Shown piece after piece: positions 58,291 through 64,000 of a stretch of DNA of 64,000 bases. The DNA comes from Akkermansia sp. Lineage in GTDB: Bacteria; Verrucomicrobiota; Verrucomicrobiia; Verrucomicrobiales; Akkermansiaceae. A program made the translations under genes and the position numbers. Numbering within the stretch: the stretch's first letter is position 1; the number at the start of each line of letters is the position of its first letter. The stretch spans positions 1 through 64,000 of the forward strand of contig JAFUQZ010000021.1 in NCBI GenBank assembly GCA_017472085.1. Direction: 5' to 3'. The notes beneath the pieces were generated by a model. It saw only the letters and a program-made list of their open reading frames with translations, ran no database searches and was not told the origin of the DNA.

Positions 58291-59622
58291 ATGCTGAACA
58301 CCGACACAATAGCTGCCATGGCTACCTCGCCCGGAACGGGGGCGCTGGCGGTTCTGCGCATCAGTGGCCCGGAGGCCATGGAGGTCCTGCAACGCTGCAC
58401 GAGGGGGGGCCGGGTGCCGGAGCCGCGCCGCGCCACGCTGGTGCGTGTGCGGGATGCGGAGGGGCGGGTGCTGGATGAAGCGGTGGCAACGTATTTTGCC
58501 GCACCTGCCAGTTTCACCGGTGAGGATGTGGTAGAGTTGAGCTGCCATGGCGGAATGCTGGTGAGCCGTCGGGTGCTGGAGCGGGCATTGGCCTGTGGGG
58601 CGCGCCCGGCAGAGGCGGGGGAATTTTCCCGCCGGGCCTTTGAGAACGGGCGGATGGATTTGACGCAGGCAGAGGCCATCATGGATATCATCTCTGCGGG
58701 CAGCGATTTGGCGCTGCGGGCAGCGCAGAACCAGCTGCAGGGGGCGATTCGGCACCGGGTGGAGGAGATAGCGCAGCAGCTCATTGCCGTAACGGCGCAT
58801 GTGGAGGCCTATATCGATTTCCCGGAAGAAGATATTACCCCGGATACCATGCAGGAGCTTACTGCCGGGCTGGATAATGCCGCAGCACAGCTGCGCCGGT
58901 TGCTGGATACGGCTGATGAGGGGCGTATTCTGCGTGAGGGCATACGCACGGCCATCGTGGGGGCTCCGAATGTGGGTAAATCCAGCCTGCTGAACATGCT
59001 TCTGGGGTACGAGCGCGCCATTGTCAGCAATACCGCCGGTACTACCCGTGATACTATTGAGGAAAGCGTGACCGTGGGGGGGCTCTGCCTGCGCCTGATT
59101 GACACAGCGGGGCTGCACCACAGCGAGGATGCGCTGGAGCAGGCCGGCATGGAGCGTAGTCGCCGCGCCGGAGCGGAGGCTGACCTGCTGCTGGTGGTGG
59201 CGGATGCCTCTGCACCATGCGCGGAACTCCCGCTGGAGCAGACCGGGGCTCACCGCCTCTGCATCCTCAACAAGGCTGATTTGCCGGAGCATCCTGATTG
59301 GAAAGAGCGCGCTGCGCTGCGTATCTCATGCCGCACCGGACAGGGACGTGAGGAGCTGGAAGCGGCGATAGGAGAGCTCTTCCTGCATCAACGCGCTGAA
59401 ACCGACACCCTTGCCGCCATCAACCTGCGCCACCGTCATGCCCTGCAGGCGGCGCTGGAAGCCACTCTGCACGCCCGCGATGCCATACTGAGCGGGGTAT
59501 CACCGGAGTTCGTCTCCGTGGACTTGCGCGAGGCGCTGGAGGCGGTGGGCGAAATCACCGGTCGCATTGATACGGAAGATATCCTCGACCATGTGTTCTC
59601 CACTTTCTGTCTGGGGAAATGA
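58291..59622 (+). CDS. mnmE: tRNA uridine-5-carboxymethylaminomethyl GTPase
   Basis: 443 residues. The N-terminal folate-binding domain (AAMATSPGTGALAVLRISG) and a central helical part enclose a G domain with G1 GAPNVGKS (224-231), AGTTRDTI (249-256), DTAG (271-274) and NKAD. The C-terminal CLGK (440-443) holds the catalytic Cys. With MnmG it modifies the wobble U34 of several tRNAs. mnmG, rnpA and yidC are not nearby. The last codons run straight into a hairpin array. Confidence 0.96.
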   Translation: MLNTDTIAAMATSPGTGALAVLRISGPEAMEVLQRCTRGGRVPEPRRATLVRVRDAEGRVLDEAVATYFAAPASFTGEDVVELSCHGGMLVSRRVLERALACGARPAEAGEFSRRAFENGRMDLTQAEAIMDIISAGSDLALRAAQNQLQGAIRHRVEEIAQQLIAVTAHVEAYIDFPEEDITPDTMQELTAGLDNAAAQLRRLLDTADEGRILREGIRTAIVGAPNVGKSSLLNMLLGYERAIVSNTAGTTRDTIEESVTVGGLCLRLIDTAGLHHSEDALEQAGMERSRRAGAEADLLLVVADASAPCAELPLEQTGAHRLCILNKADLPEHPDWKERAALRISCRTGQGREELEAAIGELFLHQRAETDTLAAINLRHRHALQAALEATLHARDAILSGVSPEFVSVDLREALEAVGEITGRIDTEDILDHVFSTFCLGK

Positions 59623-59624
59623 TG

Positions 59625-59953
59625 TGTGCCTCCGTCGGGAGGCACATGCTCGGCGTTTGTGTAGACAAGTTTCGCAAGGCGCGAGGCGAAATTCTGCCGA
59701 GTCAGCTGCCGCTTCCACGGCAGAGCGAAATTCCGCTTCGCGGAGCGAAATTAACAGCATGCGCTGTCAGCGAAATTGCTGCCTACGGCAGCAGTGGTGG
59801 AGTACCGCAGCCCTTTGGGCTGCCGAATTCAGTCACTACCGCCGTTCCGGCGGTAATTTCGCTATCTTCGCAGAGGATAATTTCGCTCATGGCGATAGCC
59901 ATGAATTTCGTTCGAGCGGAGCGAGAATTTCGCGTGCCTCCGTCGGGAGGCAC
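59625..59953. repeat. Hairpin array, GCGAAATT/AATTTCGC family
   Basis: The identical 20-bp hairpin GTGCCTCCGTCGGGAGGCAC stands at both ends (59626-59645, 59934-59953). Inside, unlike hairpins are separated by GCGAAATT at 59686, 59725, 59745 and 59770, then by AATTTCGC at 59855, 59879, 59904 (one mismatch) and 59926. Hairpins include CTGCCG/CGGCAG (59706), CCGC/GCGG (59733), ACAGC/GCTGT (59754), GCTGCC/GGCAGC (59778), GCAGCCC/GGGCTGC (59807), ACCGCCG/CGGCGGT (59838) and CATGGC/GCCATG (59888). No coding or transposase signal is seen. Confidence 0.9.
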
Positions 59954-59993
59954 ACTGTATCATCGTTAAATAGGTCTCCATCCCATAATCTTC

Positions 59994-60022
59994 TTGACAT
60001 TTTGGGATGTGGGGCGTATGAA
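59994..60022 (+). promoter_or_regulatory. ndk promoter
   Basis: TTGACA (59994-59999), 17-base spacer, TATGAA (60017-60022), 40 bases past the end of the hairpin array. Confidence 0.65.
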
Positions 60023-60047
60023 TGTGCCAACACAATTTCATAAGATT

Positions 60048-60500
60048 ATGTACAATCGCGACGAAAAGACTCTGATTCTGTTCAAGCCGGACTGCGTCCG
60101 CAAGAACCTCTCCGGTGTGATTCTGCAGCGTCTGCTGGCTGAGGGCTTCCGCCTGCGCGGCATGAAGATGATGCAGCTGAATGATGAACTGCTGCGTGAG
60201 CACTATGGCCACATCATTGACCTGGTGATTGACGGCAAGCCGCTGTTCCCCACGCTCAATGCTTTCATGCAGAGCAGCCCCGTGGTGGCTCTGGTGCTTT
60301 CCGGTCCCGGGGTCATCACCCGCGTGCGCACCATCCTGGGGCCGACCAACTCCATGAAGGCCGACAAGGGCACTATCCGTGGTGATTTCGGTACGAACAG
60401 CATGCTGAATATCTGCCACGCATCCGATTCTCCCGAGAGCGCCGAGGTGGAAATCAAGCGCTTCTTCGCTGACAGTGAGCTTTTTGACAACGTGGACTGA
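60048..60500 (+). CDS. ndk: Nucleoside diphosphate kinase
   Basis: 150 residues from ATG 60048 (MYNRDEKTLILFKPDCV). The phosphorylated His124 stands in NICHASDSPESAEVEI; GPGVITRVRTILGPTNS and GTIRGDFGTN complete the nucleotide site. It equalises nucleoside triphosphate pools by ping-pong phosphotransfer. The start at 59994 is rejected because it falls within the -35 box. A bidirectional terminator lies between it and the amidase gene. Confidence 0.97.
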   Translation: MYNRDEKTLILFKPDCVRKNLSGVILQRLLAEGFRLRGMKMMQLNDELLREHYGHIIDLVIDGKPLFPTLNAFMQSSPVVALVLSGPGVITRVRTILGPTNSMKADKGTIRGDFGTNSMLNICHASDSPESAEVEIKRFFADSELFDNVD

Positions 60501-60524
60501 CAGGTCTTCGTTCAGTTAATGACC

Positions 60525-60564
60525 AAAAAACCGCCCGTATCTCAGGATATCGGCGGTTTTTTTT
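60525..60564. terminator. Bidirectional terminator
   Basis: AAAAAACCGCC (60525-60535) pairs with GGCGGTTTTTTTT (60552-60564), serving ndk and the facing amidase gene. Confidence 0.9.
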
Positions 60565-60568
60565 GCAA

Positions 60569-61681
60569 CTACCGCTTCCGGCGCCGCGAATTGGACTTTT
60601 TGCGTTGCGCCGGACGGCGTTTGCGGGGAGTGGATTTTTTGACGGATTCTGCCTTCTTTTTGGGCGGTTCCACCTTGGCCGGTTCGGCAGGGGGAGGAGG
60701 CGGCGGTGGGAGGGCTTTGAGCTGCGTTTCCGGGTTCATGACGGCGGCAAAGGCAGCAATACCATCGGCCAGTGCCAGAGCAAGCTTGCTCTGGTACTCA
60801 TCGGAGTTGAGGCTCTCGGCTTCTTCCCTGTTGGTGGCATATCCCAGCTCCACCAGAGCCGCCGGGCAGCGCAATGAGCTGAGCAGGCTGTAGTTTACAC
60901 GGCGGCAGCCTCCGTCCTTTGCTCCGGCCTTGCGGACGAGTGAGGATTGAAGCGCAGCGGAGAGAGCAGCATTGGCCGCATCATGTTCATTGGCGGGGCG
61001 TTCCGTTTCTCCGGGGGCTGCGGGGGCCACGGTGTAGGTTTCTATCCCGCTCACATCACTACGGCCGCAGTTGAGGTGGAGGCTGAGGAAAAGAGCATCC
61101 GTTGCCTGATTTGCCAGGTCTACACGGGATTGGTCTGATACGTGCTGATTCACCTCGCGGGTGAGTTTTACTTCTAACCCCCGCTGGCGAAGTTCTCCGG
61201 CCAGCTTGCCCGCCACCATGAGCGCGACATGGGCTTCGCGCGCATAGTCGGTGACGGTGCCCGAATCATGTCCGCCGTGGCCGGGGTCAATGACCACGGT
61301 TTTGATGGCGCGTCTGTTCGCGATATAGGTGGGGCGAAGCACCGGGTCTATCAGCTTCAGCAAGTCTGTTTTGGAAACGAGAATATCGCCCTTGTCATCC
61401 GGCCGTGTGGGGTGGCTGAGGGTACAGCGCAGTCCGTGGATACTTACTACCCGCGGACCGGGCCCGAAAATGAGGGTGACAGTTCCGTTGCCGACGGCTC
61501 GTGTGCCGCTGCCTTTCGGCTGGGCAATCGGCATGAGTTTGTAGAAGCTGCGGATGTCTTCCAGGGAGACGTAGCCTACGTTTTCCACGCTGGTGGTGCT
61601 CCACATGCCACCATCAGCTGTCACAGCAGAGCCGGGCAGTATCAGACCTGCCAGACCGAGAAGCAGAAAGATCGATTTCAT
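60569..61681 (-). CDS. N-acetylmuramoyl-L-alanine amidase (Amidase_3), copy 1
   Basis: About 370 residues from ATG 61681 (MKSIFLLLGLAGLILPG, signal peptide). An N-terminal domain (about 30-130) with YVSLEDIRSFYKLMP is shared with the neighbour. Amidase_3 follows with VVIDPGHGGHDSG, ALFLSLHLNCG and LVELGYATNREEA, giving the zinc His, His and Glu set. A Pro-rich and then very basic tail (PPKKKAESVKKSTPRKRRPAQ) ends the protein. It cuts the stem peptide from peptidoglycan in the periplasm. Its ATG overlaps the stop of copy 2 (ATGA). Confidence 0.9.
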   Translation of the reverse strand: MKSIFLLLGLAGLILPGSAVTADGGMWSTTSVENVGYVSLEDIRSFYKLMPIAQPKGSGTRAVGNGTVTLIFGPGPRVVSIHGLRCTLSHPTRPDDKGDILVSKTDLLKLIDPVLRPTYIANRRAIKTVVIDPGHGGHDSGTVTDYAREAHVALMVAGKLAGELRQRGLEVKLTREVNQHVSDQSRVDLANQATDALFLSLHLNCGRSDVSGIETYTVAPAAPGETERPANEHDAANAALSAALQSSLVRKAGAKDGGCRRVNYSLLSSLRCPAALVELGYATNREEAESLNSDEYQSKLALALADGIAAFAAVMNPETQLKALPPPPPPPAEPAKVEPPKKKAESVKKSTPRKRRPAQRKKSNSRRRKR

Positions 61682-62772
61682 CCCCGCTTGTTCCCTTTCT
61701 TGTTGCGGGAACCAATGGTGGCGTTGCCCATCCGTGAGCCGGATACACTGGTGCGGACGCGACCGCTGCTGCTTTTCCGGGAGGAGGCAACGCGGCTGTT
61801 GCTGCCGGGACTCTTTCGGCAGACGACGCTGCTGTAGCCCAGAATACCCTCGCAAATGCTTTTCGCCAGCTTGTCCTGGTATTTGGAGCTGGAGATGAGA
61901 CGCCCCTCCTCCGGGTTGGAGACAAAGCCTCCTTCAAAGAGGATGGCCGGTCGCTCAATTGTGCAGAGTACGGAGAAGCGGGCGCGCTGGATGCCGCGGT
62001 CGGTGGCTTTGGTGCTCTTGATGGCGCGGCTGTGGATGGCCGTTGCCAGCGCGATGTTCTCACTGTCCTGGTCGTTGCCGGCCAAATCGGCCATGCGGCG
62101 GGTACGGGCAAAGGGAGAGGTGGTACCGTGCGGTGCCAGGGTGAAAGTCTCTATGCCCTCTGCTGCGCGCCGGCCGGAGTTGTGGTGGATGCTCACAAAG
62201 ATGGAGTCCGGGCAACGGTTGGCAATGGCAACACGCTGCTGGAGGGTCAGGAACACATCTGTATCGCGGGTCATGACAACCCGATATCCCTGTTCGCGGA
62301 GAAGTTTACGCAGCTTCAGGGCCACCGCCAGATTGCAGTCCTTTTCCCGGGCGTAGGGACTCACGGCTCCGGCATCGTGCCCGCCGTGACCGGGGTCAAT
62401 CACCACGGTTCGCAGAATCCCGGCGTTTTTGGAAAAGCGCGGCCGCAGCACCGGATCCACCAGCTTGCTCACATCCGTGCTGGATATCATCAGTCGCCCT
62501 GCGTAGGTGCGAATCGGGTAGGAAAGCACATACCGATAATTATTCACATAGAAATCCTGGTGGTTGTTGCGCAGGGAAATGCGGTGTTCACCCTGATAGG
62601 CCAGCATGTTTCCCTTGGCTGCAGCGGGACGCAGATTGTAATTGCGACACACATCTGAAAGTCGTACATATTCCACACCGTCAATGGATTCTGTATTGTA
62701 GACATCCTGTGCTGCGACACGCCCGCACAGACACACCAGCAGTGCCAGTGTGACCATCAGCCATTGCTTCAT
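61678..62772 (-). CDS. N-acetylmuramoyl-L-alanine amidase (Amidase_3), copy 2
   Basis: About 364 residues from ATG 62772 (MKQWLMVTLALLVCLCGRVAAQ, signal peptide). The N-terminal domain EYVRLSDVCRNYNLRP matches that of copy 1. Amidase_3 has VVIDPGHGGHDAGAVSPYAREKDCNLAVALKLRKLL, SIFVSIHHNSG and ILFEGGFVSNPEEG. The tail is Ser/Arg-rich (SSRKSSSGRVRTSVSGSRMG). Both copies probably arose by duplication; copy 1 has HLN where this one has HHN next to the zinc site. A promoter-like TTGTGC, 17-base spacer, TAGACT lies just upstream. Confidence 0.92.
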   Translation of the reverse strand: MKQWLMVTLALLVCLCGRVAAQDVYNTESIDGVEYVRLSDVCRNYNLRPAAAKGNMLAYQGEHRISLRNNHQDFYVNNYRYVLSYPIRTYAGRLMISSTDVSKLVDPVLRPRFSKNAGILRTVVIDPGHGGHDAGAVSPYAREKDCNLAVALKLRKLLREQGYRVVMTRDTDVFLTLQQRVAIANRCPDSIFVSIHHNSGRRAAEGIETFTLAPHGTTSPFARTRRMADLAGNDQDSENIALATAIHSRAIKSTKATDRGIQRARFSVLCTIERPAILFEGGFVSNPEEGRLISSSKYQDKLAKSICEGILGYSSVVCRKSPGSNSRVASSRKSSSGRVRTSVSGSRMGNATIGSRNKKGNKRG

Positions 62773-62856
62773 GTGATGAAATCCCATAGGTTATTTTCAG
62801 TCTAGCATTTTCATCCCCATGGCACAAGCGGAAAATCTGCAATGACGGAAAGAAAA

Positions 62857-62884
62857 ACCGCCGATTTCCGAAGAAATCGACGGT
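62857..62884 (-). terminator. Terminator after tRNA-Ser
   Basis: ACCGCCGATTTC and GAAATCGACGGT pair with one mismatch; on the minus strand TTTTTC follows. Confidence 0.75.
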
Positions 62885-62903
62885 GAAGTGCATTACCTTG
62901 AAG

Positions 62904-62991
62904 CGGAGAGAGTGGGATTCGAACCCACGGTGACATCTCTGCCACGCTCGATTTCGAGTCGAGTGCCTTAGACCAACTCAGCCATCTCTCC
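62904..62991 (-). tRNA. tRNA-Ser (CGA)
   Basis: On the minus strand the sequence starts GGAGAGATGGCTGAGTTGG, a typical Ser type-II tRNA. The anticodon loop is CTCGAAA between CTCGA and TCGAG, giving anticodon CGA. The long variable arm GCGTGGCAGAGATGTCACC follows, then the T arm GTGGGTTCGAATCCCAC. The acceptor is GGAGAGA/TCTCTCC with discriminator G. CCA is not encoded. It reads UCG. Confidence 0.96.
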
Positions 62992-63095
62992 TTGCCCTTG
63001 TCTTGAGGGGCTGCAGAAGCAGCGCGGGGATTTTGCCTTTTTCTTTCTCATCTGTCAAGCAAAATTGCTTGAAAAAGCCAATAAGATAAGAGAAA

Positions 63096-63124
63096 GCACC
63101 TGCGCCGCAGTTGCGGGCAGGTGC
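63096..63124 (-). terminator. Transketolase gene terminator
   Basis: GCACCTGC (63096-63103) pairs with GCAGGTGC (63117-63124), with CCGC/GCGG stacked inside; on the minus strand TTTCTCTT follows. Confidence 0.75.
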
Positions 63125-63146
63125 GGAAAGAACTCGTCGGATGAAA

Positions 63147-64000
63147 TCAGGCCAGGGATTTGGCGGTGGCCACAATGTTGTCCACATTCATGCCGAGGTC
63201 GTGCAGAACGACATCACCGGGGGCAGAGAAGCCGAAATCATCAATGCTGATGATGGCGCCCTGCGGGCCGACGTAGCGATACCAGAGGTCGCGCTTGCCG
63301 GCTTCCACGGAGATGCGGCGGGTGCAGGCCGCCGGCAGGATTTCTTCCTGATACTCCGGGGTCTGCAGGTTGAAGCGGAACATGGAGGGCATGGAGACCA
63401 CGCGCACGTCATCACCCAGCTGCTGTGCGGCCTGAAGCGCGAGGATGACCTCTGAGCCGGAGGCAATGATGATGAGGCCGGGTTTCTCGGTCTTTTCCTT
63501 CAGGGCGATGTAGGCACCCTTGCGTACACCCTTGCGGCGCACATCGGCGGGAATCTCGGCCACGGAGGCCAGGCTGGGCACGTTCTGGCGGGTGAGGATG
63601 AGGGCGGTCGGCCCCTGGCGGCGGCGCATGGCGCACATCCAGGCTCCGGCGGTTTCCTCTTCATCAGCGGGTCGGATGACGTCCAGATTCGGGATGACGC
63701 GCAGGCCGGTGACGGTTTCCACGGGCTGGTGGGTGGGGCCGTCCTCGCCCACGGCCACGGAATCGTGGGTCAGCACGTAGGTGACGGGCAGGTGACTGAG
63801 CGCAGCCACGCGGATGGAGGCGCGCATGTAGTCCACAAACACGCAGAAGGTGCCGGCGGAGACGCGGAAGAGGCCGTCGTAGGCGATGCCGTTGCAGATG
63901 GCGCCCATGGCGTGCTCGCGGATGCCGAACCAGAAGTTGCGGCCTGCATAGTTGTCGGCAGAGAAGTCACCGGCACCCTCCAGATAGTTCTTGTTGGAGG
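63147..64000 (-). CDS. tkt: Transketolase, C-terminal part (cut by window edge)
   Basis: About 284 C-terminal residues. The frame runs past the window, so the start is not seen. [21 protein letters not shown] contains the catalytic Glu and the ThDP-contacting region, and [21 protein letters not shown] is the transketolase signature. The C-terminal domain has [26 protein letters not shown] and [15 protein letters not shown]. The enzyme moves two-carbon units between sugar phosphates in the pentose phosphate pathway. An apparent shorter frame from the ATG at 63908 is only an internal Met. Confidence 0.95.
   Translation of the reverse strand, partial: SNKNYLEGAGDFSADNYAGRNFWFGIREHAMGAICNGIAYDGLFRVSAGTFCVFVDYMRASIRVAALSHLPVTYVLTHDSVAVGEDGPTHQPVETVTGLRVIPNLDVIRPADEEETAGAWMCAMRRRQGPTALILTRQNVPSLASVAEIPADVRRKGVRKGAYIALKEKTEKPGLIIIASGSEVILALQAAQQLGDDVRVVSMPSMFRFNLQTPEYQEEILPAACTRRISVEAGKRDLWYRYVGPQGAIISIDDFGFSAPGDVVLHDLGMNVDNIVATAKSLA

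Overview
The window reads as a chromosomal segment of a G+C-rich Verrucomicrobiota bacterium, most like the gut Akkermansia group. This is an inference from a 3,291-residue autotransporter with PATR-type repeats and a 48-residue signal region, many small lipoproteins, a 92-residue bL28, few clear Shine-Dalgarno sites and housekeeping genes scattered outside the usual operons. No database search was possible.

Layout. 1-8.5 kb: the 5' end of a group II intron just after the dnaN terminator, then (all minus) dnaN, rdgB, a MATE exporter, a TPR/coiled-coil exported protein and a membrane-anchored transglutaminase-like protein. 8.6-12.4 kb (plus): purB and a six-hairpin glycosidase. 12.5-17.5 kb: a repeat-rich lipoprotein (minus), then (plus) a small membrane protein, rpmB, an orphan integrase-arm-like miniprotein, an MBL-fold hydrolase, a DEAD-box helicase and ruvC. 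17.5-27.6 kb (minus): a PoxB-like protein with a broken ThDP motif, a double-HTH protein, envelope proteins, a flavodoxin-like reductase, and a tightly packed operon of five DUF805 paralogues ending in miaA. 28-40 kb (plus): argS, a TPR-like exported protein, a lipoprotein, ribD, a metallophosphoesterase, twin papain-like lipoproteins, carB and a frameshifted rhuM. 40-43.4 kb (minus): rtcB, a SprT-like protease and recA. 43.9-53.8 kb: the giant autotransporter. 54-64 kb: pepP, an AspT/YidE-type transporter, two mini-lipoproteins, mnmE, ndk, two amidases, tRNA-Ser(CGA) and part of a transketolase gene.

Replication landmarks. Transcription diverges at 27.6-28.05 kb: genes run leftward from 27.6 to 17.5 kb and rightward from 28.05 to 40.3 kb. 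Next to this switch are five parS-like 16-mers (27.9-31.35 kb) and a 300-bp A+T-rich gap (32.1-32.4 kb) with four perfect TTATNCACA DnaA boxes. I read this as the chromosomal origin and centromere.

Most unusual content. The gaps hold hairpin arrays: runs of different short hairpins separated by one fixed spacer, with the spacer inverted at the midpoint. One family uses TTTTCA/TGAAAA (two tandem copies at 55.3-55.8 kb, inverted copies at 57.45 and 21.27 kb). A second, at 59.6-59.95 kb, uses GCGAAATT/AATTTCGC and has the same 4+4 mirror design. I know of no name for these. Several genes (flavodoxin-like, the lipoprotein at 31.4 kb, ribD, recA) appear to be transcribed as leaderless or nearly leaderless mRNAs.
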